64,000 nt of DNA from contig NZ_MWWY01000005.1 in assembly GCF_002259755.1 (NCBI RefSeq), positions 124,001-188,000 on the forward strand, given 5' to 3'. Positions 25,773-35,451 of this stretch are shown here, one piece after another (position 1 is the first letter of the stretch; every line of letters starts with the position of its first letter). The translations under genes were made by a program, and so were the position numbers. The notes under the pieces are model-generated. The model saw nothing but the letters and a program-made list of their open reading frames with translations. It searched no databases and had not been told where the DNA came from. Source of the stretch: Bifidobacterium hapali (GTDB lineage Bacteria > Actinomycetota > Actinomycetes > Actinomycetales > Bifidobacteriaceae).

Positions 25773-25823
25773 GATAAGCGTAAGGCCGTCAACAAACTCA
25801 TTGCTGACGGCCTTACGCTTATC
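25773..25823. terminator. Bidirectional terminator hairpin
   Basis: Perfect 19-bp stem GATAAGCGTAAGGCCGTCA (25773-25791) with 25805-25823, 13-base loop. It lies between the DUF3052 gene and tRNA-Val, which are convergent, and probably serves both. Confidence 0.8.
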
Positions 25824-25831
25824 CCACCAAG

Positions 25832-25905
25832 TGGGCGATGAGGGGCTCGAACCCCCGACATCCACCGTGTAAAGGTGGCGCTCTAGCCAACTGAGCTAAT
25901 CGCCC
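25832..25905 (-). tRNA. tRNA-Val, anticodon TAC
   Basis: 74-base cloverleaf on the minus strand. Acceptor GGGCGAT/ATCGCCC, D arm GCTCAGTTGGCTAGAGC, anticodon stem CCACC/GGTGG with loop TTTACAC giving anticodon TAC, T arm GGGGGTTCGAGCCCC. Discriminator A; CCA is not encoded (CTT follows). Confidence 0.97.
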
Positions 25906-26055
25906 GCGAGCTACTACTGTAGCGTATACGGTAGGACTGGCGCGACACGCCAATAATTTCAGTATGTACGCGCGTTGCTGGTCGTTGACATCCATGAGTC
26001 GAAACTGCAACGTACAGTAAAGTTGTTAACACTATCCACAGGAGGTCGATATCCG

Positions 26056-27759
26056 ATGGCGCAGGAAGCTGAAGCCGAACGCGGTGGCTCATCCATCGCC
26101 CGTGCCGGGAAACGTAAGTTGGGATACGATACCGGGCAGGTTGATGCGTTCCTGAACCGAGCACACGCGCTGTATGACGGTGATGCAGCTTCGTTGACGC
26201 AGCAGGATATTCAGAACGTATCGTTTGATCTAGCCAAGGATGGCTATGATATTGCGCAAGTTGATGCTGCACTGTCGCGTTTGGAACGTGCTGTAGTAGA
26301 TCGTCAAACTTCTGCGCAGATTTCCGATCAAGGGCGTGTTGCGTGGCGTGCACAGACCGAAGAGTTGTACCGCCAGATTGCTCATCACGCCGAGCGTGCT
26401 GAACGAGAGCGTTTTGCTGACGGTCGCAAAGGTCAACCATCATATGATCGTAAACAAGTGGATCGCTTGATTGACGATGTGGTAGACAAGGCTACCGCTG
26501 ACTTAGATCTCAGCGGTGCTAGCCATAACAATACTGATAGCTTGGCAAATATTACGTCCGTGACCGTGAGTAATGCCGTTTTTACGCAGCGTAAAGGCGC
26601 TCGCGGCTACGATGAGCGACAAGTAGATTATTTCCTCAATGCGTGCGTGCAATTATTGAGTCGTTTGGAATCTTTTGCACGAGTATCTGACCTAGTACAA
26701 AACGATCAAGATAGCGAAACGCAGTTTGCGCCGCAACAAGAAAGCAATACGCCGCAAGGCGCTGTTGCGCCGCTATTCCCCGCGGCAACTGCTACGGCAA
26801 CTGCCGCTCAGGATGCTGGTGCGATCATGCCTGCATCTGATAATGCGTCGAGCGATTCGTCGTTTGATGCACTACACAAAGCGGAACAGGCAATTTTTGC
26901 TGCTCCTGCAGCATCAGCTGCTGTCAGCGCACAGGCTTCAGTTGCAACAGCAACGGAATCTAATGTCGTTGATACGCCTGCTGCCCCGCAGCCACCGTCA
27001 TTCGCTCCGCATGACCATGATCAGTCTGCTGCCTCGCAGCCGGCTGAACCAACGCAGCCAGCTGTCAATGACTACTTTGCTGGTCAAGGTGATTCATCGT
27101 TGGCGCAGCTTGCACACATGGCTGAGGAATCGCAAGAGAGAACTGATGCTCCGAGCATATTCCGCCCACATATGCCAGCGTTAACAACGCCGATGGTACC
27201 TGACGCATCAACTGTACTCGCGTCCGCTGCTACTTCGTCGGCTGAAACGGAAGCTACCGATAAGACTACCGCCGACAAGGTCGAACCGAGCGTTGCGCCG
27301 CAGCAGAATGTCACCTCACATGAGTCTGCTAACACTGCTTCAGCTAACGTGACGGATATGCCGGTGTCATTCGCGCCGGCAGTCAAGCCAGCACATACAA
27401 CGCCACGCGGCAGAGTCAGCCAATCCGTAGCACAGCCGGTCGCCGTCGTATCTACGCCGTCACAGCCGGTAGCACCGCAGCAGTCTGTGTCCCAGCCGGT
27501 GCAGCCAGTAGTGCCAGTACAACCGGTACAAGAAACCGCACAGCCGTTGCAGCCAATTGTTGTACAGCCAGCTGTTGTACAGCCAGCGGTATCGTCAACG
27601 CAGCAAACTGTGCCGCAAACTGCACAGCAAAACAGCGCAAACGATGCTCACGACAAGGATGACAGTGGTGTATTCCCATCCTTGTTCCCGCAAATCGACA
27701 CTGACATCCCTGATTTGTCGTTCCCGTCGCTGTATGGCGATGACGACGACAAGAAGTAA
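26056..27759 (+). CDS. DivIVA-domain protein with four repeated motifs and a Pro/Gln tail
   Basis: Protein of 567 residues. The first 210 contain four copies of a DivIVA-domain motif: GYDTGQVDAFL (23-33), GYDIAQVDAAL (63-73), SYDRKQVDRLI (129-139) and GYDERQVDYFL (184-194), two of them preceded by the usual VSF/AVF segment. Such motifs occur in actinobacterial proteins linked to cell poles and growth zones. Residues 215-545 are low complexity (Ala, Gln, Pro, Ser, with many QPV/PVQP units near the C-terminus) and probably disordered. It ends in an acidic DDDDKK tail. No coiled coil of the DivIVA length is seen. ATG 26056 follows GGAGG by ten bases. Localisation role is inference. Confidence 0.85.
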   Translation: MAQEAEAERGGSSIARAGKRKLGYDTGQVDAFLNRAHALYDGDAASLTQQDIQNVSFDLAKDGYDIAQVDAALSRLERAVVDRQTSAQISDQGRVAWRAQTEELYRQIAHHAERAERERFADGRKGQPSYDRKQVDRLIDDVVDKATADLDLSGASHNNTDSLANITSVTVSNAVFTQRKGARGYDERQVDYFLNACVQLLSRLESFARVSDLVQNDQDSETQFAPQQESNTPQGAVAPLFPAATATATAAQDAGAIMPASDNASSDSSFDALHKAEQAIFAAPAASAAVSAQASVATATESNVVDTPAAPQPPSFAPHDHDQSAASQPAEPTQPAVNDYFAGQGDSSLAQLAHMAEESQERTDAPSIFRPHMPALTTPMVPDASTVLASAATSSAETEATDKTTADKVEPSVAPQQNVTSHESANTASANVTDMPVSFAPAVKPAHTTPRGRVSQSVAQPVAVVSTPSQPVAPQQSVSQPVQPVVPVQPVQETAQPLQPIVVQPAVVQPAVSSTQQTVPQTAQQNSANDAHDKDDSGVFPSLFPQIDTDIPDLSFPSLYGDDDDKK

Positions 27760-27877
27760 TTACACGGCCGGCGACATACCATCGCCGGCCGATTGCATGC
27801 TGATATGTCATGCCGTACGAATACGCATCAATAAGTAAATCAAAGTAACCATCGTCACATCATAAGAGGAAGGCACC

Positions 27878-29062
27878 GTGAAACAACAGGCATCAGTCGT
27901 CATCCTCGGATCTACTGGATCCATTGGCACGCAAGGACTTGACGTTATCTCACGTCATCCTGAACGATTCACTGTCACTGGTTTAGCGGCTGGCGGCGCA
28001 CATGTGCAGTTGCTTGCGCGTCAGGTTGCACAATTCCACGTACCGCAGGTCGCGGTATACGATCGTGCTGCAGCCAAACCACTGCGCGAAGCACTTGACC
28101 GATTGGGTGCAACATACGCCAGTGTGCAAGCCGGTCCAGATGCGGTTATCGGCCTCGCTGGATGTGGTGCAACCGTGGTACTCAACGGTATTACGGGGTC
28201 AATTGGCTTAGCTCCTTCGATTGCGGCATTGCAAGCGGGATCGCAACTTGCATTGGCGAACAAAGAGTCAGTGGTTGCTGGTGGGCATTTGTTGTTCAGT
28301 GCCCAAACTCGTGACAATCAGATTAATCCCGTGGATTCTGAGCATTCCGCAATCTGGCAGTCACTGCGTTCTGGCACGCACGGTGAGGTGAGTAAGCTGA
28401 TCGTCACTGCATCTGGTGGCCCGTTCCGTGGCTGGACGCGCGATCGCATGACTGATATCACGCCGGAACAAGCACTACATCATCCGACGTGGCATATGGG
28501 TCCGGTTGTCACGATTAACTCGTCGACATTGATGAATAAGGGCCTTGAAGTGATCGAGGCGAGTCGCCTGTTTAACGTGCCGCCAGATCGTATTGAAGTG
28601 ACCGTACATCCGCAGTCGATTGTTCACTCGATGGTTCAGTTCTGTGACGGCGCGACAATCTGCCAAGCATCGCCACCGGATATGCGTCTTCCAATTGCAC
28701 TTGGTTTGTCTGCTCCTGACCGTTTGCGTAATGTGGCTGCTGCGTGCGATTGGACGAAGGCTGCAAGCTGGACGTTTGAACCGTTGGATGATGAAGCATT
28801 CCCGGCTGTTTCCTTGGCGCGGCATTGCTTGAGAGCGTCGGAAAAGCATACTGCGGTGCTCAACGCGGCAAACGAACAGGCGGTTCACGCGTTTCTCGAC
28901 CATCGTCTGCCATATTTGGGTATTGTCGATACAGTGAAGCGTGTACTTGACGACATGGATAGCGAATTGCGCGGCGCGCCACTGTTTGAATCCGTGGAGG
29001 AAATGAGTCAGATCGAGCAAGAAGCCCGCCGACGCGCTGACGATCTGATAAACAAGCAGTAG
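27878..29062 (+). CDS. dxr: 1-deoxy-D-xylulose 5-phosphate reductoisomerase
   Basis: Second enzyme of the MEP isoprenoid pathway: NADPH-dependent rearrangement of DXP to MEP. The product has 394 residues. It has the Rossmann start VILGSTGSIGTQGLDVI, the metal and substrate motifs NKESVVAGG, PVDSEHSAIWQSL, TASGGPFRGW and LMNKGLEVIEA, and VHPQSIVHSMVQF. Start GTG 27878 behind AAGAGGAAGG. ispG follows after 72 bases, so the two pathway genes are probably cotranscribed with the hydrolase, recO and uppS. Confidence 0.96.
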   Translation: MKQQASVVILGSTGSIGTQGLDVISRHPERFTVTGLAAGGAHVQLLARQVAQFHVPQVAVYDRAAAKPLREALDRLGATYASVQAGPDAVIGLAGCGATVVLNGITGSIGLAPSIAALQAGSQLALANKESVVAGGHLLFSAQTRDNQINPVDSEHSAIWQSLRSGTHGEVSKLIVTASGGPFRGWTRDRMTDITPEQALHHPTWHMGPVVTINSSTLMNKGLEVIEASRLFNVPPDRIEVTVHPQSIVHSMVQFCDGATICQASPPDMRLPIALGLSAPDRLRNVAAACDWTKAASWTFEPLDDEAFPAVSLARHCLRASEKHTAVLNAANEQAVHAFLDHRLPYLGIVDTVKRVLDDMDSELRGAPLFESVEEMSQIEQEARRRADDLINKQ

Positions 29063-29134
29063 TGCCATTCAGTGATATCACAGATAACGGGCCGTGCGAG
29101 ATGCGCCGGCCCGTTATCATGACCGTATAGGGGA

Positions 29135-30385
29135 TTGAACCAGATCATGAATCCGTCGAATAGTGCCGCGAATAGTGCCGCGGTGAGCGAGCCGCCAGCC
29201 GATAAGCCGTTCCGTAAAACTGGTGCCGCTGCGATTAGTGAATCACCGTTGCATCCACGTCGTAAGTCTCGCCGCATCATGGTCGGTCCTGTTCCAGTCG
29301 GTGGTGGCGCTCCTATTTCAGTGCAGTCAATGACGAACACGCTGACTGCCAACGTGCCTGCCACGCTTCAACAAATTGCTGAACTGACGGCTGCTGGTTG
29401 CGATATTGTGCGTGTTGCTGTGCCGAGCCAAGATGATGCAGACGCGTTGCCTGAGCTCGTGCGCAAGTCGCCAATTCCGGTTATTGCCGACATCCATTTC
29501 CAGTCAAAGTATGTTTTTCAGGCGATTGACGCCGGTTGTGCTGCGGTTCGCGTCAATCCTGGTAATATTCGCAAATTTGACGAGGTCGGCCCCTCTATTT
29601 GTAGAGCGGCCACAGATGCTGGTATTTCACTGCGTATTGGCGTTAACGCTGGCTCACTCGATAAAGACCTGTACGCTAAGTATGGCGGTCCGACGCCTGA
29701 GGCTCTGGTGGCGAGCGCGTTGAAGGAAGCGCACATGTTTGAAGATGTTGGCTTCCATGATTTCAAAATTTCAGTAAAGCACCATGATGTTATTACGATG
29801 GTGCAAACGTATCGGCTGCTCGCATCAAAGGGTGATTGGCCGTTGCATCTTGGTGTGACCGAAGCTGGTCCCGCGTGGCAGGGTACGATTAAATCGTGTC
29901 TCGCGTTCGGCGCGTTACTGGCAGAAGGTATTGGTGATACGATCCGTGTGTCGCTGTCTGCGCCTCCAGTTGAAGAGGTGAAAGTCGGTTGCAAACTGCT
30001 TGAGTACATGGGTTTGCGCCAACGCAAGTTTGATATTATTTCCTGCCCGAGTTGCGGTCGTGCGCAGGTGGATGTTATTCAGCTGGCTTCCGCGGTGACC
30101 GAAGGACTGAAAAATATTACGGCTCCGATCCGCGTGGCTGTTATGGGCTGTATTGTGAACGGTCCTGGCGAGGCTCGTGAAGCTGATCTTGGTGTTGCTT
30201 CCGGCAATGGTAAGGGACAGATTTTTATTAAGGGTAAGGTTATTAAAACTGTTCCTGAAGATCAGATTGTCGACACGCTGCTGACGATTGCGAACGATCT
30301 CGCTGCGCAAATGGAAGCAGACGGTCAAGTGCCTACGGGCGCAACCGGTCCAGTTGTCATCCCGATTCAACATCCAAATCGGTGA
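29135..30385 (+). CDS. ispG: 4-hydroxy-3-methylbut-2-enyl diphosphate synthase
   Basis: Iron-sulfur enzyme of the MEP pathway. The product has 416 residues. An N-terminal TIM-barrel region ([26 protein letters not shown]-type segment [13 protein letters not shown]) is followed by the 4Fe-4S ligands CPSCGR (about 303) and CIVNGPGEA (about 339). The first 45 residues are a polar extension; an internal start is possible. Its stop overlaps the GTG start of the next gene by four bases (GTGA), so the two are translationally coupled. Confidence 0.96.
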   Translation: MNQIMNPSNSAANSAAVSEPPADKPFRKTGAAAISESPLHPRRKSRRIMVGPVPVGGGAPISVQSMTNTLTANVPATLQQIAELTAAGCDIVRVAVPSQDDADALPELVRKSPIPVIADIHFQSKYVFQAIDAGCAAVRVNPGNIRKFDEVGPSICRAATDAGISLRIGVNAGSLDKDLYAKYGGPTPEALVASALKEAHMFEDVGFHDFKISVKHHDVITMVQTYRLLASKGDWPLHLGVTEAGPAWQGTIKSCLAFGALLAEGIGDTIRVSLSAPPVEEVKVGCKLLEYMGLRQRKFDIISCPSCGRAQVDVIQLASAVTEGLKNITAPIRVAVMGCIVNGPGEAREADLGVASGNGKGQIFIKGKVIKTVPEDQIVDTLLTIANDLAAQMEADGQVPTGATGPVVIPIQHPNR

Positions 30386-32127
30386 TACAGCACACTGCAG
30401 CGCCGACACGGCCGTGGAGTCTCGGCCGTAGGCTTATGTTACGGTTACCAATCGCAGTGATTCTGCTTGGCGCGTTGGTATATATTTCGAATGCGACTAC
30501 AGTCCCGTGGAATAATGAGCCAACCGGTCAGACTATTGCCACGCTGAGTGCTGATACAGCGGTAACCTTCGATAATCCTTCGCATATTACGTTGCATACA
30601 ACCGGTGATTTCGCAGTAGAAGAGCGCGATATTACGTTCGATGCAACTCGCCCGTCTACCGGTGAAATTCAACGTATTCATATGCGCATTCGTATGCCTC
30701 AAACTCGCGAAGGTGGACCTCAAGTTCCGAGCAGCGGTTTGTCCGGTATTGTATTTATGCATGGAGCTGGGCATGGGGGTACGCCTGACGATTCGTTTGG
30801 TGATATTGCGTCCAGTATGACATCGGCTGGTTTCGTTACCGCTGTTATTGACAAGCCGATTTGGTCTACGAACGATCTGACACGCGATTATCCAGCATCA
30901 GCTGCTGCCTACGATCAGGCCGTCAATCTGTTGCGTGCAATGCCGCAAGTTGACGATACTCAAGTTGGCATATACGCGACTTCCGAATCCACATGGATTG
31001 CCAACTATCTGCTCGAACAAGACGCTCATATTGCGTTTCAAATACTGCTCAGCCCGATGGTGTATACGCCACGACAGTCGCTCGGCTTTCTTGCCGCACA
31101 AGATTTCGCTCTCGTTGGCGCGAACGACGGTTACCAGTCTATCGTGCGCCGCGTGTTCAACGCGGACACAAGTCTCCTTGGATTTACAAACTTCGACTTG
31201 CAGGGCTTACTTAATCCTCGTGCGTATGCAATACCCACGTTCGTAGCGTACGGGTCGAAAGATGTGATGACTGCACAAGTTGACGGCACGCAGACGATAT
31301 TGGAACTGGCACATCAAGCGGGTAATCGCAATGTGACTGTGCGTTCCTACCCTATTGCAAATCATGTCATGCGATTGGGCAGTAATGAGGAAGTTGGTAC
31401 GCCGTTCGCTGACGAATACGTTACTGATATCACTAACTGGGCTGCTGGCATAACTGCAGGGCTGACGCAGACGAGCGAACGTGTGGCAGGCGGAACGATC
31501 TATCAGTCGATTGCTGTGCCAGACGACTTACAGTCACGGCGTGGATTAACTGTATACGGCCTTGGACTGCATGTTTCGATGATCGTGACGTTGCTCGTTG
31601 ACTTGGTTGTGGCGATTATCGCAATGATTCGTTCGATACGATGGCGCATACACATGCGACGAGCGCTACGGCGAGGCGAGGAGATTCTAAGGCAACCGAC
31701 GACCGCGCTCGGTTTCTCACATGGATTCGGTACCGCATTACTGACCTTAACCTTGACTACATGGGGCACAGTGCTTCTGTTTGCAGCAGGTCTTGGCCAA
31801 GTGATTATGGGCGTAGTCCAACTCGCATGGGGTTCAGCTCCTGATGAGCATCCCGGTATTATGCAATGGAGTTGGCCAGTTATTCAAGTTGTTTGTACGC
31901 TCGTAGTATGGGCGTGGAGTGGCGTATTTGCGAGATTAATCGAAGTTGCTTCTGACCGTGGTATTCTCGCATGGCCACCACGTAAAGGGTCCATACATGA
32001 TATTGTTACTGGCCGTGAACCGGTGCTTGCTTCCACTCGGCTCGGCCGCGTATTGTTCTGGACCACTGTTGCGGCTATGCTGCATATCCTGCTCTTTTTC
32101 GCATTCTGGGGCTTATTCGTGTACTGA
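30382..32127 (+). CDS. Membrane-anchored alpha/beta hydrolase, substrate unknown
   Basis: Protein of 581 residues with one N-terminal transmembrane segment ([15 protein letters not shown]), an outer alpha/beta hydrolase domain and about four C-terminal transmembrane segments (from [20 protein letters not shown] onward). Hydrolase marks are the oxyanion region [12 protein letters not shown], the nucleophile loop [12 protein letters not shown] (Ser-x-Ser in place of GxSxG), the acid in YGSKDVM and His in IANHVMRLG. Start GTG 30382 overlaps the ispG stop by four bases. Position between ispG and uppS suggests a role with isoprenoid or cell-wall lipids, but that is inference from neighbours only. 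Confidence 0.75.
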   Translation: MIQHTAAPTRPWSLGRRLMLRLPIAVILLGALVYISNATTVPWNNEPTGQTIATLSADTAVTFDNPSHITLHTTGDFAVEERDITFDATRPSTGEIQRIHMRIRMPQTREGGPQVPSSGLSGIVFMHGAGHGGTPDDSFGDIASSMTSAGFVTAVIDKPIWSTNDLTRDYPASAAAYDQAVNLLRAMPQVDDTQVGIYATSESTWIANYLLEQDAHIAFQILLSPMVYTPRQSLGFLAAQDFALVGANDGYQSIVRRVFNADTSLLGFTNFDLQGLLNPRAYAIPTFVAYGSKDVMTAQVDGTQTILELAHQAGNRNVTVRSYPIANHVMRLGSNEEVGTPFADEYVTDITNWAAGITAGLTQTSERVAGGTIYQSIAVPDDLQSRRGLTVYGLGLHVSMIVTLLVDLVVAIIAMIRSIRWRIHMRRALRRGEEILRQPTTALGFSHGFGTALLTLTLTTWGTVLLFAAGLGQVIMGVVQLAWGSAPDEHPGIMQWSWPVIQVVCTLVVWAWSGVFARLIEVASDRGILAWPPRKGSIHDIVTGREPVLASTRLGRVLFWTTVAAMLHILLFFAFWGLFVY

Positions 32128-32162
32128 CATTCGCGTGCGATACCTCGGGAAAGGATGATGCT

Positions 32163-32885
32163 ATGCCGCTCTACCGCGATGAAGCCGTGGTATTACGTAC
32201 TGCCAAACTTGGCGAAGCTGACCGTATTATCACCATGCTCACGCAGCGACATGGTAAAATTCGTGCCGTTGCTAAAGGAGTACGCAAAATAAAATCCCGC
32301 TTCGGGGCTCGGCTTGAACCATTCATGCGAGTCGACGTGCTCATTGCAACAGGCCGCTCCCTTGACGTTGTTTCACAAGCTGACTCGATCGCCGCATATG
32401 CAGCACCAATTAGCGCCGACTACGATGCGTACGTGGCTGCCGGCGTCATTGTAGAAACCGCTGACAAACTTGTGTCTGCTGAACATGAGCGTACGGACGC
32501 TCAATATCAGCTGTTAATCGGCGCGCTCAACGCGCTTGCCAAACACGCGCATCGAGCTGACAAGATCGGCGACTCATACGTGATGCGTGCGCTCGCGCTC
32601 GCTGGATGGTTGCCGCGATTATCCGCGTGTGTAGTGTGCGGAGAACCGGTGGGAGTGCCCGCGTATGTGTCGGTGGCTGCTGGCGGTGTAATGTGCGCGT
32701 CTGATCGTACACCGGATGCGCATCGAGTTGAATTGACGGTATTACGTCAGTTTGCAGCATTGGTTCGTGGAGATTGGACGGTGTTGGATGCGGGGGAGTT
32801 GTTGCCCGAGACTCGCCGACTGGTGGAGGAGTGGAGCGAATATTATATGGAGCGTCCGATTCGTTCGCTGCGCTTGCTACATTAG
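32163..32885 (+). CDS. recO: DNA repair protein RecO
   Basis: Recombination mediator that helps load RecA with RecR and anneals single strands. The product has 240 residues. The N-terminal OB fold is clear (YRDEAVVLRTAKLGEADRII, KIRAVAKGVRK). The C-terminal zinc site reads CVVCGEP (about 156-162) and VMCASD, so the usual CxxC...CxxC has Asp in place of the last Cys. Downstream, uppS starts six bases after the stop, a common actinobacterial pair. Confidence 0.93.
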   Translation: MPLYRDEAVVLRTAKLGEADRIITMLTQRHGKIRAVAKGVRKIKSRFGARLEPFMRVDVLIATGRSLDVVSQADSIAAYAAPISADYDAYVAAGVIVETADKLVSAEHERTDAQYQLLIGALNALAKHAHRADKIGDSYVMRALALAGWLPRLSACVVCGEPVGVPAYVSVAAGGVMCASDRTPDAHRVELTVLRQFAALVRGDWTVLDAGELLPETRRLVEEWSEYYMERPIRSLRLLH

Positions 32886-32890
32886 CGCTT

Positions 32891-33679
32891 ATGGCTTTTG
32901 AGAACGTCGACTACACATCGCTGGATATTCCGGCAGCACCTTTTTCTAATCCATCTATTATTCCTGATTTTCCAAAGAACAAGGTGCCACGCCATGTGGG
33001 CGTGATTATGGACGGTAACGGTCGGTGGGCGAAACAGCGTGGCATGATTCGTACCAACGGTCATCAGGCTGCTGAGCCGGTCGTGTTCGATACGATTGCA
33101 GGCGCGATTGAAGCGGGCGTACGCTATTTGAGTTTGTACACGTTTTCTACTGAGAACTGGAAGCGTAGTCCGCAAGAAGTACGTTTTCTGATGGGTTTCT
33201 CGCGTGAGATTATTCACCGCCGTGTGGCTCAGATGGATGACTGGGGTGTGCGCGTACGCTGGTCGGGCCGTCGGCCGAAACTGTGGAAGTCAGTGATTGA
33301 CGAGCTTGAAGTTGCGATGGAACGCACGAAGAACAATAAGGTTATCGACGTCGTGTTCTGTATTAATTACGGTGGTCGTGCGGAAATTGCGGACGCGTGC
33401 GCAGCAATTGCGCGCGAAGTGCGCGACGGTCGACTTTCTGGCGATCGCGTGACGGAAAAGATGATTGCGGATCATCTGTACAATCCGGATATTCCTGACT
33501 GTGATCTTGTGATTCGCACGTCTGGAGAGCAGCGTACTAGTAACTTCCTTCCGTGGGAGGCTGCGTATGCTGAACTTGATTTCGTTCCCGAATTATTCCC
33601 TGATTGTGGCCGCGAAGTGTTATGGCGTTCGATTGATCACTATATTCACCGCGATCGCCGTTTTGGAAACGCCAAATAG
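32891..33679 (+). CDS. uppS: Undecaprenyl diphosphate synthase (cis-prenyltransferase)
   Basis: Makes the polyprenyl diphosphate carrier for peptidoglycan from farnesyl- and isopentenyl diphosphate. The product has 262 residues from ATG 32891; the frame is open into recO, but this ATG gives the normal length. Motifs: HVGVIMDGNGRWAKQRG with the catalytic Asp, LSLYTFSTENWKR, CINYGGRAEI and DLVIRTSGEQRTSNFLPWE. With dxr and ispG in the same run, the cluster links isoprenoid precursor synthesis to its main cell-wall use. Confidence 0.95.
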   Translation: MAFENVDYTSLDIPAAPFSNPSIIPDFPKNKVPRHVGVIMDGNGRWAKQRGMIRTNGHQAAEPVVFDTIAGAIEAGVRYLSLYTFSTENWKRSPQEVRFLMGFSREIIHRRVAQMDDWGVRVRWSGRRPKLWKSVIDELEVAMERTKNNKVIDVVFCINYGGRAEIADACAAIAREVRDGRLSGDRVTEKMIADHLYNPDIPDCDLVIRTSGEQRTSNFLPWEAAYAELDFVPELFPDCGREVLWRSIDHYIHRDRRFGNAK

Positions 33680-33690
33680 GCGCCATTTAC

Positions 33691-33715
33691 GTGGCTCCCC
33701 TGACAGGGGAGCCAC
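33691..33715. terminator. Palindromic bidirectional terminator
   Basis: GTGGCTCCCC-TGACA-GGGGAGCCAC, a perfect 10-bp stem between the convergent uppS and GH32 genes. It is of the same family as the elements at 18811 and 45072, with the loop reversed. Confidence 0.7.
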
Positions 33716-33721
33716 GAACAA

Positions 33722-35296
33722 CTACTCAAGTCCGATGGACTTCAAGTGGTGAATTTTCAGCGAATCTACCTTGAGTGAGCCGGACTCAGCCACGAGTTTG
33801 ATCGCGCGTGGTCCTTCCGCTGCGTACACGTATGAGCTCAACACTTGATGCCCGTGGTTCACATATACTTCGACTGAGCCACGATCCACGAATACACGCA
33901 GTTCCAGCTTGCCAGTGAGCTCGTCAACATCCAACGGTGCAGTCCGGTACCCACGGTCACCATATGTCATGGCACTGCGATCGACTACTACGCGACCAAG
34001 CTGGTCATCATAGCCGATCGCCGTATACGCGCCGTTTTCAGTCGCCTGTACACGCAATCCTGCACGCTCAGCAGTAGATGAATCTAAATCAATAGTCATC
34101 TCGATTTCTACAGCTTCAGCATCATCCAGCAGGAGTTTGTCGCCGTCCTGTTCCAGCGTAATCGTGCCGAGATCAATCGTATTCTCACGTAACTCTTCAA
34201 TCTCTGCCACTGGTGCAGTATGGATATCACCACAGCGATCACCGAGGGTAATTTCGCGTGGAAGCGTGAGCTGACCGCACCAGCCGTCAGCTTGCATAGG
34301 AACTGGCTCGATGAACGGGCTCATCCAGCCGTACATGATCTGGCGACCGTTACCAGTGACCTCATCTGTATCGCCGGGAACTGTATTGAACGACTGTGGT
34401 GCATAGAAGTTGTGCCCGCAATCCCACGGGCGAAACTCAGTTTCTGGAACGAACTGTTCGCCCGGCGTCCACGAACCGATCTGATAACCGGCGTTGTTCA
34501 CGTTGCGATTATCGAAGCCGTGCTTCTTCGCGCCCATCGCCGAGTAGCCAAGAACCCATTTCTCATTGCCTTGCGCATCGTTGATTGGGAAGAAATCAGG
34601 ACATTCGAGCATGAACACGTCTGGATCAGGATGCTCAAACAATACAGTTTTGAACATCCAGTTGATCATGTCGTCTGACGTGTATAGCCACATTTGGCCG
34701 CGCTTTGCAGCTGAGGATACGCCGAATGTCATGTACCATGTACCGCCAGTTTTCCAGACCTTTGGATCACGGAAGTGGTGGTTGACTTGTTCTGTCGGGC
34801 AATCGACAACCATACCGAGCTTGGTGATATGCGTAATCTCATCGTTACCTGGCTCGGCAAGCATCTGCACCTGCCAGTCGCCGCTTGTACTATCGTTGCT
34901 GTCAATCCAGCGGTGACCAGTGTAGTAGAAGCGCAGCTTGCCGTCATCGCCGATTACAGCAGAGCCAGAGAATACGCCGTTTCTCTCTTGCTCAAGACTT
35001 GGTGCGAAGGCGATCGGTTCGCGACGCCATGTCACCATGTCAGCTGAAGAAACATGTCCCCAATGCATTGGTCCCCACTGAGTACTGTAGGGGTGGAGCT
35101 GATAGAAAACGTGCCAACGGCCCTTGTAGAAGCACAAGCCGTTAGGATCGTTAATCCAGCCGCCGTTGGAAGCGATGTGGAATTTCGGATACCAGCGGTT
35201 ATTACGCGTCGCGGCGAGCGCAGTAACGCCAGCTTCAGCTTTGGCAAGTTGTTCGTCATGGTCAGCGAATGGAGTGTAAATGGGAGCGTCACTCAT
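33722..35296 (-). CDS. cscA: Glycoside hydrolase family 32 beta-fructofuranosidase
   Basis: Hydrolyses sucrose or short fructo-oligosaccharides in the cytosol. The product has 524 residues and no signal peptide. The GH32 nucleophile Asp is about residue 50 in WINDPNG, the stabilising Asp is in HHFRDPKVW and the acid Glu in MLECPDFFP. A C-terminal beta-sandwich ends in VFVDRGSVEVYVNHG. No transporter gene is adjacent. A LacI-type regulator gene lies directly upstream on the same strand, and two palindromes in the 150-base gap look like its operators. RBS AAAGGAAC before ATG 35296. Confidence 0.92.
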   Translation of the reverse strand: MSDAPIYTPFADHDEQLAKAEAGVTALAATRNNRWYPKFHIASNGGWINDPNGLCFYKGRWHVFYQLHPYSTQWGPMHWGHVSSADMVTWRREPIAFAPSLEQERNGVFSGSAVIGDDGKLRFYYTGHRWIDSNDSTSGDWQVQMLAEPGNDEITHITKLGMVVDCPTEQVNHHFRDPKVWKTGGTWYMTFGVSSAAKRGQMWLYTSDDMINWMFKTVLFEHPDPDVFMLECPDFFPINDAQGNEKWVLGYSAMGAKKHGFDNRNVNNAGYQIGSWTPGEQFVPETEFRPWDCGHNFYAPQSFNTVPGDTDEVTGNGRQIMYGWMSPFIEPVPMQADGWCGQLTLPREITLGDRCGDIHTAPVAEIEELRENTIDLGTITLEQDGDKLLLDDAEAVEIEMTIDLDSSTAERAGLRVQATENGAYTAIGYDDQLGRVVVDRSAMTYGDRGYRTAPLDVDELTGKLELRVFVDRGSVEVYVNHGHQVLSSYVYAAEGPRAIKLVAESGSLKVDSLKIHHLKSIGLE

Positions 35297-35342
35297 CTAT
35301 GAGGTTCCTTTCGTGAGGTTTTGACGCTTGATATTGTATGGA

Positions 35343-35392
35343 GTCAATCGTTTGACGTCAACTAGTCACGCCCCGCGTGTCGAACCGGTTCG
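35343..35392. promoter_or_regulatory. Two LacI-type operator palindromes upstream of the fructosidase gene
   Basis: GTCAATCGTTTGAC (35343-35356, imperfect only at its inner bases, CG centre) and CGAACCGGTTCG (35381-35392, perfect, CG centre). Both have the even palindrome with central CG typical of LacI/GalR-family sites, and lie 47-96 bases before the GH32 start. Binding by the adjacent regulator is inference. Confidence 0.6.
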
Positions 35393-35451
35393 TGGCATGG
35401 TGGCGTAGTTGGTGTAGCTATGCCTTCACTGCAAAATCGCTCATTGCTTGA

